Positions 1 to 12,954 of a stretch of 64,000 bases of DNA are shown here, one piece after another. Location of the stretch: the NCBI RefSeq assembly GCF_910592395.1, contig NC_088322.1:8057431-8121430 (forward strand). Reading direction: 5' to 3'. The position numbers were made by a program, and so were the translations under genes. The first letter of the stretch is position 1. Every line of letters begins with the position of its first letter. The notes beneath the pieces were generated by a model. That model saw only the letters and a list, made by a program, of their open reading frames with translations. It was not told where the DNA came from and searched no databases. The DNA is from Lineus longissimus (Eukaryota > Nemertea > Pilidiophora > Heteronemertea > Lineidae).

Positions 1-339
1 CGTTTGCATGTTGCTTTACACAGCTTTATGGTAAATACTGATTGTGATTAATTCTGGTTGTTTCGGTAGTAACTCTTCATGTGTGATTCCCTCAACTGTT
101 AAATACTTAGTGGAAATTGATTAAATTGCGTTGCCGAGGTGACCGATAAAGCTATGCACCTAGAGACCCGGGATAAACTCCTACCTGGGAGCTTTGGTCA
201 TTTATAGATCATGAAGAAGTGTACTTGCTTATCTTCATAGATACAATTGTGTTAGGACGTTGCGTGCCACCTTTTCCGGCTAGCGGCAGTGTTTGGCCCC
301 CCCCCCGTTGTCGCTTGCCAGTTCACTGTTGTGTTGATC

Positions 340-1656
340 AGTTCCAGTTACTCTCTGTTGTGTTGGTCAGATTGATTTGTATGTTTATCAGTTCCAGTTA
401 CTTCCCGTTGTGTTGGTCAGTTCAATTTGTACTTCCCGTTGTGTTGGTCAGATTCATTTGTATGTTTATCAGTTCCAGTTACTTCCTGTTGTGTTGGTCA
501 GTTCCAGTTTTACTTCCTGTTGTGTTGGTCAGTTTCAGTTACTTCCTGTTGTGTTGGTCAGATTCATTTTTATGTTTATCAGTTCCAGTTACTTCCTATT
601 GTGTTGGTCAGATTCATTTGTATGTTTATCAGTTCCAGTTACTCTCTGTTGTGTTGGTCAGATTCATTTGTATGTTTATCAGTTCCAGATACTTCCTGTT
701 GTGTTGGTCAGTTCCAGTTTTACTTCCTGTTGTGTTGGTCAGTTCCAGTTACTTCCTGTTGTGTTGGTCAGATTCATTTGTATGTTTATCAGTTCCAGTT
801 ACTTCCTGTTGTGTTGGTCAGTTCCAGTTTTACTTCCTGTTGTGTTGGTCAGTTTCAGTTACTTCCTGTTGTGTTGGTCAGATTCATTTTTATGTTTATC
901 AGTTCCAGTTACTTCCTATTGTGTTGGTCAGATTCATTTGTATGTTTATCAGTTCCAGTTACTCTCTGTTGTGTTGGTCAGATTCATTTGTATGTTTATC
1001 AGTTCCAGATACTTCCTGTTGTGTTGGTCAGTTCCAGTTTTACTTCCTGTTGTGTTGGTCAGTTCCAGTTACTTCCTGTTGTGTTGGTCAGATTCATTTG
1101 TTTGTTTATCAGTTCCAGTTTATACTTCCTGTTGTGTTGGTCAGTTCTAGTTTTACTTCCCGTTGTGTTGGTCAGATTCATTTGTATGTTTGTCAGTTCC
1201 AGTTACCTCCTGTTGTGTTGGTCAGATTCATTTGTTTGTTTATCAGTTCCAGTTACTTCCTGTTGTGTTGGTCAGTTCCAGTTACTTCCCGTTGTGTTGG
1301 TCAGATTCATTTGTATGTTTATCAGTTCCAGTTACTTCCTGTTGTGTTGGTCGGTTCCAGTTTTACTTCCTGTTGTGTTGGTCAGATTCATTTGTATATT
1401 TATCAGTTCCAGTTACTTCCTGTTGTGTTGGTCAATTCCAGTTTTACTTCCTGTTGTGTTGGTCAGATTCATTTGTATGTTTATCAGTTCCAGTTACTTC
1501 CTGTTTTGTTGGTCAGTTCCATTTGTACTTCCCTTTGTGTTGGTCAGATTCATTTGTATGTTTATCAGTTCCAGTTACTTCCTGTTGTGTTGTTCAGTTC
1601 CATTTGTACTTCATGTTGTGTTGGTCAGTCCCATTTGTACTTCAGTTCCTCCCTGA
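340..1656. repeat. Composite minisatellite, about 50-bp and 29-bp units
   Basis: About 1.3 kb built from two interleaved units that share GTTGTGTTGGTCAG. The long unit continues ATTCATTTGTATGTTTATC and AGTTCCAGTTACTTCCT; the short one continues TTCCAGTTTTACTTCCT. Copies diverge by a few bases. A block of about 340 bp (440-779) recurs without visible difference 320 bp later (760-1099). The array is open in several + strand frames because the units lack stop codons; I treat those frames as artefacts, not genes. Confidence 0.95.
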
Positions 1657-1814
1657 AGTTGGATAGCCTGCTTTGCAACAATCATTATGCTGATCCAGTT
1701 GCCACTTGCACATCTTCTCCTCACTTGATCCCTGTACTGATGTAGGCTGACATGTAAATTGAAGTCAGAATACTTAATTGACTTATACCGGCTGGCTCTG
1801 TCTGTCTGGAACAA

Positions 1815-2480
1815 AGGTGCACGGTCTTCCTTCACCTCCTACAGTTTTGTGATGCTGATGTCAGTTCATCTCCATGGCAGCTGCAAGGACTTCTCATTCT
1901 CTATGGATAATCTCCTTCACCTACGGTCTTGTGCTGCTGCCACAATTTGCCCCGATAACAGCTGCAGAAATTTCCCTCACTCTCGAAGGATTGTCTTCTC
2001 TAAGGATTGTCTCCTCTAAGGATTGTCTCCAAGTGCAGAGGGGTCCTTCTGGTTGTTCCATCTAAGGGTCATAGTCTTCCCCGCCTCCTACAGTCTTGTG
2101 CTGCTGTCTCAATTGGCCTCCAAGAGTGCTGTGAGGACTTCATCGTAAAGTTCTAAGGAAGGTGTCCATGTGCTGAGGGGTCTAATTGATTGTTCCATCT
2201 AAGGGCCACAGTTTTCCTCCACCTCCTACAGTTTTGTGGTGCTGCCTCAATTTGCCTCTGTGACAGCTGCAGGAACTTCTCTCACTCTCTTAGAATCGTC
2301 TTCATTAAGGATTGCCTCCAAGTGCAATGGGGTCTTTCTGGTTCTTTCATATAAGGGCCACAGTCTTTCTTCGCCTCCACAGTCTTGTGCTGCTGCCTTA
2401 ATTTACCTCCAGAACAGCTGTAGGCCTCTTTCTAAAGATCATCACCGAGTGTTGGGGGGTCTGCCTGGACATCATCTTCG
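1815..2480. repeat. Diverged tandem repeat, about 140-165 bp period
   Basis: The phrase CAGTCTTGTGCTGCTGCC recurs near 1843, 1925, 2091, 2229 and 2379. Other shared phrases are AACAGCTGCAGGAACTTCTC, AAGGATTGTCTCCAAGTGCA and TCTAAGGGCCACAGTCTTCC. About five copies, some truncated, begin right after the minisatellite. Confidence 0.8.
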
Positions 2481-3060
2481 ATGTGGGTTCCATCTGGGAG
2501 CCTGCCTGGTATGAAATGTTGGGCACTGATTTCCTCTGCGTGTTACCAAGCCCTCCCGCTTTCTCTTCAGCACTAGGATTTCTATCCTCTCTTGTTCAGT
2601 TCTTCTCCATCAATTAACATTTGAATGCCCAGGGCCAAGAGCAAACACCAATTGGGAGAGTCCTTGTTTGGTAAACAGGACATCACACCAAAGAAGCAAC
2701 AACATTGGCAGTGTCTGGATGCAGCAATCATGAAACCCTATCTCTTCCAAGGTTCATGCAAGATGTGTCCTCAAAACCAACTTAAAACTCGACCCATTCA
2801 TGCTGGAAAAAAGTTAGACATTGCAGACTAGATTCTGATGTGAGGATTTCGAGTTAGGGATACAAATCAAATGGTGTAAAGACAGTATTATTTTGAGGAT
2901 TATCGCTTTTGGATTATCTCTTGACCATGTATGTTGCAGTCATAGGTATGTATGTTCATCTCCTTAGCTGCAGTATCATTTTTTACTACCCTTCAAAGAA
3001 ACACAGCCATATTAGTCTCACGTGACAATTAGTTTGGATTCAAAAAAGGAATATAACATA

Positions 3061-3189
3061 CATTCGAACCTCCTTTATCAGACACCTCTCTCTTACGCAC
3101 ACCCTTTCCATTAGGACACTGCATTGGTCCCAAGCTGGTTGTTTCCTTTGAATTTGACCTTGAGAAAAACAGTGATCACCTACTAACGG

Positions 3190-3190
<1 letters not shown>
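3061..3190 (+). mobile_element. MITE-like family A, left part
   Basis: Shares with the copies at 6288, 17012 and 47033 the series GAACCTCCTTTATCAGACACC, a run of GGACAC-type phrases and TTTGAATTTGACC. The right end is missing, replaced by the microsatellite. Confidence 0.45.
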
Positions 3191-3422
<232 letters not shown>

Positions 3423-6287
3423 AATGAAATCACCACTATCAGATTTTAGAAACATTCTAGATGAGGTAGCTTTTGACACCTTACTCTACTCAATCAAAGC
3501 AAAATTCTCGCCTCAAATAAATCACACCAACAAATATTCATGATGTTTAATTTCGCTTCGTTGCACTCGATTAAAGTGCCATTGAAAAGCAATCTGGTGG
3601 CTGTCTTTAACACCATCTCATCATCGTTATGGCATTTAGAGAGGCAAAGTAGTCACGCAGTCAATATATAAAGCTAGTTTTCATATTCTGTGCATGTGCC
3701 CGTATCAACAGTTGGCTTTGGGACAGCAGCATTTGGCTACCCATACATTGTAGGAGGATTGGTGTTATATTAGCTCCGTCTTGTGAGTTTCTTTCTCAGA
3801 TTTTCGTAAAGGAGGATTTTGACTTTTTCTCGTTCTGGATTCTATCTGAGTTGAGTGATTAGTACGGATTAATATTTCAAATGAAAACTGAGCATTCAGA
3901 TATTCTGGTTTTAAAAGGTCCAAAAACATTGGGCAGGGGCAGAAACCTGTTTGTCAGTCCTTGGGGGGGGGGAGGGGCTGGTGCAGTTGTGCGGATCTGG
4001 TATTGTAATTCCTCCGGCAAGTGCTGTGCACAGCTATAGTTATGGATTGTTTATCTATGTTTCTTGATCTTTAAAAAGAAGTTTTTCTGAAAATATGGGA
4101 GGCACACACTTGGGGCACCTACTTGGATGCGCCCCTGTCATGCAATCAAAGCAGAACTTTGTGTTTTGGGACACTGGCAGGACATAAGATTTCCTAATAT
4201 CAGGGTTGACTGGAATTGTTTTGGTATTCCTATGATTTTCTGCCAGTCAAGATTAGCCAGTCTACGGCTTAAAAGATGTCTTTTGGTCGATGGCCACTTA
4301 GCTTAATGAGCTGTGCATAATACACCGAGTTCCACTGCAGTTCAATCGATTCCAAGGAAATCTGCATCAGTGGCAACCATCCATCAAGCACGTCAATTGG
4401 GCTATCGTATTAATTGTTATGCATTAAAACGAGATTGTTTGTGTGGGGTCATTATAATCAAGTGATAGTTTCACTGTGGTTTCTATGCATCGTTCCCTGC
4501 ATTGTGTTGCGGTGATCGTTTCAGGAAACACAGTCAGGGCACAGCTTCCCACCTGATTCTGGGAAACACTAAAGAAGGACAAATCGTGCTGCTACCTGTT
4601 TGAGAATTGTTTCTGATATTGAGCAGGGATATCATTGAATACCCGACAGATAGATTTTTTTCTTTGCCTAGATTGCGTTTTGTGGTTAAGAGTTCGCTTC
4701 CTATACCCTGTATTTTGGGCACGCTCGACCAGACCCAAGAAAATGGGTTGGAACTCTGATGAATAACTTCAGCAGCGTGAATGCTCGAATATTGGAATCG
4801 CATAATTGGCATGGGACATTTCCGTTCCCGCTACGTCTAATTGCCTGCCCCATAAGATTAAGTAGGGATAAAATTGAGGCTGAAGTGCGTGGCCACATTG
4901 TCTTTAGCAGTAAACTCATCAGGTCATCAAACGGCTGCTCAGTGGATGCAGGCATTGGTTCATGGTTCATCTCGGGTGCCAGTTTTCCAATTTGCAGATT
5001 TTCTTGGGCTCTATTATCCTTTTTGGTGTGTGTTCTTGCCCAGTAGTGCATATTACTGTGGTTTTTAGCAAAGCACAATACCAGTCCATTTAGTTCAAAA
5101 TTAGCCAGTTAACCGGTTTTGCTGATTTACTCCTATATGCGCTCTCATTCAGTCATTGTGACCAAAGTATGACTCGAGAGAGAGAGAGAGAGCTGGGAAT
5201 TTTACCTCATTGATACAGACTTTATTGGAGGACAGATGATGGAATTAATTGGAGCCTCTCTTTAGCAGCTGAAACAATGAACTTGTTGTGAAAGATTTTA
5301 AATTCTTATCGTCAACGTATTTGGGAGGATATAAACTCGAGATTTCAGATATGTATAGGTTGACACGTTGCATCGTTGGCATTGAAATTTAAAAATAAAC
5401 TATCGAGGCATTGATGTTGGATAAGACGATTCTGCTGAATAAAGTTTTCACAGATTTGGATTTCTTTCTGCTTGGAGGACACACCTTGAACTCTAAGAAT
5501 GAGTATGGTGTATTGCTTCTGTTACAGATGGTCAGGTAATGATAGGCTTGAAGTCATTGGTGTTGTCATCTTGTTTTGAAGATTTTAGCTTTTCCTTGAT
5601 TTATTAATTTATTTTGTCACCTTTTTTGCACGTGTCTGTTTGATCACAGGAGGCATGAATTTTAGTTTGATGAGAATCATTCTAGAATTCAGTCGAACTG
5701 TCCAAGTTTGCCAAACATGTTATTCATTAGCTAGAAAAATACAGACTCAAGTTTAAAATACCTCCCAAACTGTCCCTCCCTTTTATACATGTAAGTTAAG
5801 GTCCTCGGACAGTTGGGCCATGTCAATGTAGATGGAGCCACTAACTGCTTTGTGGTCTCGAGTTGTTCGCCGCCTGACTATCAGTCAATTGGTCTAACCC
5901 AGCAAGCCGTTAATGATTGATTATTGGGATAATAGTCCTGGCGAATTTGCTCCGATCCACTGGCCAATAGATTGTGGGGATAAGAAAGAAGGGTGCAATA
6001 CTCAAGTTTCACCGACCCCCCCTCCCCCATGAGGACGTTCTTAAATAAAATAAGGGAGATATAATGCCTAGTCAATTGATCGAATTGAAAATTATAAATT
6101 TGAGTTCCCTTTCGGCTAATGCTACCAAGTAGTTGGCCATTATGTCAGGCTTTCATATTTCTTGAAAATTGCCAGAGAGCTGTTTTTCACTTTCTTGAGT
6201 TTGTTTTAGAGAGATGAATCACTCTCCATAATATAACAAGTCTATTTTAATGGGGAATGATTACACCATAACAAACAACATTCAATA

Positions 6288-6457
6288 ACAGTAGAGACTC
6301 CTGTGGTGGTCCTCCGCAGGACTGAGAGGCGTCCTGATTAGGGAGGTCTTGCTCAATCGAATGGCAACAACCACTTCGGGTCCGAAACTAGTGTCCTTAA
6401 CAGAGAGGGTGTCCTTTTAAGTAGCTCGGTATCTGCTATGAGAGGTTCCACGGTACT
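6288..6457. mobile_element. MITE-like family A copy
   Basis: Starts ACAGTAGAGACTCCT and ends GAGAGGTTCCACGGTACT, imperfect inverted ends. Internal GTGTCCTTAACAGAGAGGG matches the other copies. No coding capacity. Confidence 0.5.
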
Positions 6458-9302
6458 CTGTAGAAAGATTATATTTTGTGTTTCCATTTTGTCACATACT
6501 TTGAAGCATATCATAGTTTACCCGAAAAACGTTTTCAAGTCTTGTACTGTCCACTGGTATGCCATCCCATTCATTTAGGCTGAGCCGTTCAGAATTGTCT
6601 AATTGGTCATAAACTGAGCACACTTTTTATGCATATCTTGTTCCCATTGAATGGGTTTATATTGTGATGTATCAGTTGATTGGGATTTGGTTCCTACAGT
6701 AGGCCTACTCCCGGGCCTACTCCTCACATAACCAGTTGTGTCAGAATGTACACCACAGGTAGGTTTGGTTTTGTGCTCTTTTGTTATGAAGTTTCAGGAT
6801 TCTGGGGCAGACCAAAGTCTGTCTCATGGTTTGGGTTGATTTACTTCAACCACACAACCCTTTCGTTGCCAGTCACCATGACGTCTGGAAGCAGGCATGG
6901 TGCTATTAGTGTCACGATTCAAATTACTGTATCCCCTTATCCCTCAATTTTGCTTTTTTCCAACTGTGAAGTCACAAAATCTGCGAGACTGACACAGGCT
7001 TTATTGTCTCTTACGACACATGCGTGTCTTCATTGGAATAGCTGCTGATGGAGTGGAGTTGTCTCATTTTCTCAGTGCAGGGGAAGTTCATGATGCAGGA
7101 ATGAAAAAGCCTGAGTCACAGAATGGAATTTCGTTCTTTTTGTGGCAGGAGGAGGCATGAAAGTAGAAGGTAGAAGGTAGAATCTACCTTCATTGTTACT
7201 GTCCCTTGCATGCCGGTGTAGACATTTTCTTGATCTCGCTTACCTTTGTACTAAGGCTGAGGCATGGAACTGTACACTTCTGGTGCTAATTAACACAGCA
7301 ACAGGTGGATATTATAATTGTTATTATCAACAGCAACAGGTATCTTTGCATGTTCACCCTGGAAACTTTTCAATTGAAGTTAATCGCTAGCACCGGATGA
7401 CTTTGCTTGGTATACTTAATTTTTAAAAGGCCTGCGATAATTTAGTTTTTCTTGTGGCTCAGGTAACTAGAAATAAACATCACTGTGGCTCAGTTATTAT
7501 GCACTTAAATTTGTTAAAACTTGATGTTTATGGTGTTTGTACTCTACACAATAGTATTTTTTAGATCGATATTTCTCACACAATTATTACATTTTCAAAT
7601 TCAAGATAAATTCTAATTTTTTGACCGAACAGAGTACTTATGTTGGCCATCACATTTGACTCGATTGCAAAATTAGGAGTTTGCAGATACACAATTTAGA
7701 CTGTTATGACATAAACTACTTGTACCAGTAATACTATCAGATTGCATTGCTTCGGAGCTCGACTATTTTTTGGAAGTGATTAAGAATATGCAGCAACACG
7801 GTTTTCCTAATTTGAAAAGACTTTGAAACAGTTCAGGTTAAGATTTATTGGAAATGTTGTAGCCTGCTCCTGATCTTAATCGTCAATGTTTTTCTGTTAC
7901 ATTGCACTGATATCACATTGTAGCTTTTGATAAAGTTATTTACCATTCTGGGTACAGACGACAAGTGCGCATGAAATCTCCTTGAACACTATCTCTGACA
8001 TCCTGGGCCATCGGCTGTATACAATTTGTTAAATTTAGATGAAAGTTGTCCATTCTGCTCAGGTTGAACTGCGGAAAGAAGAAATCTTTGCCCCAATCCT
8101 AAACTTTGTTGTTCGCTATCAATTCAACTGAGGAATGTTAAAAAACTCTGCCTCATCCTGAACTGGCTCTATCTCAATCATCTCACGCATCTTGGGACAA
8201 TTCTTTATAAAGAACAACCCTTGCAGAGAACTCAAATGATCTCTCATTATTGTACCAGTGTGACAAAACCATTCTGTAAAGATTAGTAAAGGAATCCCAA
8301 TACCATTAATTATTCATGTCAATTCGTAAGGCATTATGTATGCCACTAACGAGGTTCTCCCAACCAATGTTGAGAGGTAGGGACTGCTGGCTCCTGGTAT
8401 TTACTCTGTATTGTTTTTTGTGAGTAACAAGTTGCATGTAGTCCAGCTGATGCATGACCTACATTGTAACCAAAATTTCACAGCTGGTGTATTTTCACAT
8501 GTTCACTCAACTACTTTTCATTATTACCCTTGGATTATATCATTGTGAACGATGGTGAAAGTATCGTACAGGGTATTTTCACCCTGCACCGCTGGTAACT
8601 GCAAACGATGCTGACCCCACAAATCATGCAGAGGGACTCTTGCCACATGTACACTGTGATGTGCTGGAGTACCCTCACTTTCCACTCTCTCGCTGATAAA
8701 GCTACGCGTGACATTGCATTCTGCCAGATCAGAATTGGAAGCTTTGACTTGGAGTAACTCAGAAATGTCAAAGCTGATGATATCAATACGAGACGACTGG
8801 ATATAGTCTTGTCAGATATTCGCTGTGTTCTCGTGTACACTTGGAGTAAATCTATTCCGCTGAAGAGACTATGCATTCTGCTAGGAGCCCTTTGCTCAAA
8901 GTAACTTCAAAAAGTATCAGTAATTGCTTTGCTACATTGCTTTAATACATCAATATACAACAACATTACATGCAGAGACGCTATATTGACCCCGGCAAAT
9001 CTCACAAGCAGACGACATAGTCTATTAACTCGCAGAATCTCGCGAGTCGTCAATCCGCTTTTGACGTGACTTTGTGTACAATGTGCACATGCTACTGTCG
9101 GCTATTGTCAAGCAGTGTCGGCAGTCATTCAGTATAGGATTACGATATGACATTTAGACAATAACACACCAAAATTCGCTCAGTTGAGGATTATTTTTGG
9201 ATACTGGCGATGAGTTTTGCCTATAGCTTCAGTTATAGGTGGGAAGGTCAGTACGTTTTATACATTTCCGCAACACCGGTTCCGGTGTCTTGTCTGTAGC
9301 AT

Positions 9303-9700
9303 GGATGCTGTGTACACAAAGACGTGGTACACCCGTCTCTGCATCTTAATGTTGTGTTGGGGCATGTTGGTCCCTTGTGTCAATATTTGATTTAATCGTG
9401 TGTCATGTGTCCTGTCTTGTATTGTCAAAAGAACAGGTTATCATTATTTCTCAGAAACCAATGTCTTGTCCTTGCATAAGATGCTGTGTACACAAAGATC
9501 TAATACTACCATATCTTGTCTCCTTATGGTGTATTGAAACATGTTGGCCCCTTCTGTCATTTTGTGTCTGATACTCATCTGAGTCTGTCTTTATGTGTCG
9601 AAAAAACACGGTGACAGTATTTCTTAGAAATCAATGGTTTTTCCCCATCATAAGATGCCTTGTACACAAGATCTTCTCCTTCTGTCTCTATCCACATATC
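9303..9700. repeat. Tandem repeat, about 175-bp period, two and a half copies
   Basis: GATGCTGTGTACACAAAGA recurs at about 9304 and 9480 and as GATGCCTTGTACACAAGATC near 9653. Shared flanking phrases are TCATTATTTCTCAGAAACCA, CTTGTCTCC and CATGTTGGCCCCTTCTGTC. No coding frame spans it. Confidence 0.7.
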
Positions 9701-12700
9701 CATACTTTTGCACAGGTAATAGCAAAAGTGGACTATTATGAACAAATAATATAAACAAACTCAACATTTTATGATATAATGTGCATTTAAATTGCTCAAC
9801 ATTTTGCAATTAGTTGTGTGTGTCAGTCATCCGTGGTATACTCTGAGAGCAGCCATTTGAGGTTGCCGCCTAAATACCCATTTTGTTGTGCGCTACAAAA
9901 ATGAGTACACTCTTTTTTTCATAAAAATAATATCTGTGTCAGATGATTGTTCATATTGTCTATGATGTTGACTTTGCGATGATCTCCTTTTCAGAATATG
10001 AAACTGTGTCAGGTTATTGTCAGAGGGACAAAGTTGTTGTCAGTGGGACAGAAGTACCAGGATATTGGCGATGTGTCCTTTAACCCTATCATTGCCGACA
10101 CAATTTCATGGTCTACAGGCACAAAATAGACCTTTTGGAATTTCAGTCAATGCTTTGTACACACCTTGTTTGTGAAAAATGGATTGAACTTTGCTGTAGA
10201 AGAAGATGTACATGGGATCTGTTCAACATAGCTTAACCTACAGACATTGGAATTTAAACACGATGGAAATCGCACTGAACATGAGAAACAGAATGAAATC
10301 CAAGGATTTTACGAAAACAACTAGAATAAATTGAAGAATCTGATTTTTCACAACCTCAAACTCAATTACCTCTTGAAAATCCAAAACGGGATGCATTACA
10401 ACCACACTTCTATTGCATTACAACCACGCTTTCACATCATGCTTCACCGCGCCATCTATCTGAATTAACAGGAAACACAGTTGGCACACAGTGACACAAG
10501 TCCTCGGTATGCATCATGTACAGCGATGAAAGCCATATAATCATCTACATACTCCTTCCTTTGCAGTGGACAGAGTTCCTAAAGGAAAATGGATCTAGTG
10601 CTTATGATAAAGCCCTAAATATCAGTTCTCGAAAAGCGTTTGCCATGTCTTAGTTTTCTTCTGACTACGAAATGCGCTCATTCCACTTAAGCATTGTTTA
10701 GGTAAACAATGTTGGACAAGTGATAAGCATCAGCAACCATAAGACCATAAAGGTACAACTGTACTTTAGTGGTGCGCCCTCCGGAGGCAAAGTAAGTAAT
10801 GAAATTTAAGGGGGTGTATTCTCACATGATGGTTTATCAATGAGATGGTGATGTAATGAACTGCTGTCTGGAATGTCAGTTCACTGGATAACTTTATGAC
10901 ATTTACTTGAAATGCTCCCTTTGAAGAAAAGTTGGATTGGTCTGGCAACTGTAACGCCAACGAGGTTATTTGAGATTTGCCGAAAGCATGAATTCGCAAT
11001 GGGATATTCTACCCTTCTTCAGTGTTTATGGTTATTCTGAAGAAATACACTTCTAAAACCATTCAGTGGGCCAATGGGATTAATCTCTGCTCAAATTCCA
11101 TATCACCGCAAAATAAATCCTATTAAATTATCATTGTCAGAAAAGTTTTTGAATTGGCCATTGCAAAAGGTGTTTAACGTGCCATTTCTGTAAGTAGAAC
11201 ATTTTTTCATTTAGTATTGAAGGTCTAGTACAGCTGATTTGATTAGAAATTATGACCCCACGCTGTCGACTTACATATGCCCATTGTGCTGTTGTGACTG
11301 AGATAAGCATCATTTACATCCCTTTGTGGTTTCGTCTCGCTCAATAATTAATATCTTTCATTATGAATGAATTTTGTCAGCACCACTTTGGTATCCAAGC
11401 ATTTTTCTAGATATTAGTGGTACAAGGCCATTATTAATACAGCTCGCGACGAAGTTAACCATGTATTTGGTTTAATTCACATTTCAGATCAATATGGAGT
11501 GAACTTCAAAATGGTTTTTGCTTTTCAGGTTTGAAAGCCTTTGTATTTCAGGCATTGTCTCTGTCTGACACTGCTTAAAATACAACGGAACACGTGACTT
11601 TATGTCTCATCGAATATTGATAAAGGTAATAATACAACACCACAATTATTGTTTACTGTAAACCACGAATCGATTTCTGTGACACATAAACTTTGTGAAC
11701 TTTCAAATTTCAAATTGGCGGCAGACAAATTTGATGCCAAAATGGAATCATTTTAATGCGTTTTAAACCTTGTTGATCTTGGTCTACAAAAGTCTCGAAA
11801 ATGAAACACTTCACAGTTTACACTACACTACGTATTGGGAGGCTAAACATTTTAAAACAGGTCCATTTGTGTTGAAATTATCATGTTGTAAAGGACTGCT
11901 AGAAAATTGGCCAGATTTTTTTCCCATGTTGTACAATCTGAGCTCCAACAGCTGTTGAGTTGATGTTCGGCCCACGTGTTGTCAGAGAATAATATTTCCG
12001 ATTGGAATTAAATGTATCAGTACAGTGCCACAAATTGGTGTGGTGTTTCAAGCTAAGTGCTCATATTTCTCTACATTTTATTGGCTTCTCTGAGCATGAC
12101 TGGACAGATTTCTTATTCAATTTCTCTGGTATGAATTATCGGTATTCTGCGAATTTTATTCCACAGCTGTCTAACTCGTTGTACATCAGATTCTTATTTC
12201 TATTCTAAATTCAACAGATGAGTCCACAATTTTGTTTTCAGCATCAGGGGGGGGGGGAGGGGGGAAGGAAAGGGATGCATGTCTGAGCGAAAGGTCATCA
12301 AAAGATACGTAAGCAGGTCTAGGCCGGTGCAGGTCTAGGCCCGGACCGGCCCACATGGAGTTGGCATTATGGAGTTCTTCTCTTTCAGATATTTTCATTC
12401 ATCTCTGGTTCCCATGATGACTCCTCTCCAAATTGATTACACGATTTATCAGCGAACCATGCATATCGCTCCACGCATTACCATAAACTGTTGCTTCTGA
12501 TAAAGTTAATGGACCCCTCTAAGGGAACATGGTCTGTTCTTTGAATGAATCTATCAAGTAGCCGAGGATCTTCCTTTATTGTAGCCTGGACTTGGTTTAT
12601 TTGCTCCACCAGTGTTGGTCAGGTTCCACGTTTTTGGTTGCAAGACCTAATTCAATGTCTGTACGACAGCTGCATTTCTTGACTGTGCTGCAGAAAAAGG

Positions 12701-12779
12701 CATGGACATTTTTGTTTCCCCCTGGATAAAGCAGGTTGCCACAGTACAGGACTTGCCCCTACGACTTGTTAAAGGTCTG

Positions 12780-12954
12780 ACAACAGCACTCGCTGTGCCA
12801 AAAAATGGCATTTTCAGGGGCAATTAACTTCCGATCACGTGACGACTTGAGTGTTGCGTGACATCCCGGGTGATGTCATATCTTCCTTGATTTGTCACGT
12901 GATCGAAATTCTTTGGCCCTGAAAACACGATTTTGGGCATTGCGAGCACTGTCG
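12780..12954. mobile_element. MITE-like element with about 60-bp terminal inverted repeats
   Basis: The left end ACAACAGCACTCGCTGTGCC, running to CCGATCACGTGAC, is the inverse of the right end (GTCACGTGATCGAAATTC through GCATTGCGAGCACTGTCGT). The centre is about 50 bp. The related string GCATTGCGAGCGCTGTC at 57335 looks like a fragment of the same family. Confidence 0.65.

Noticed and set aside
219-1745. Long + strand open frames (508, 409, 257 and 167 codons) through the first repeat
   Set aside because: They overlap in different frames of the same minisatellite and translate the repeat; no splice sites or domain.
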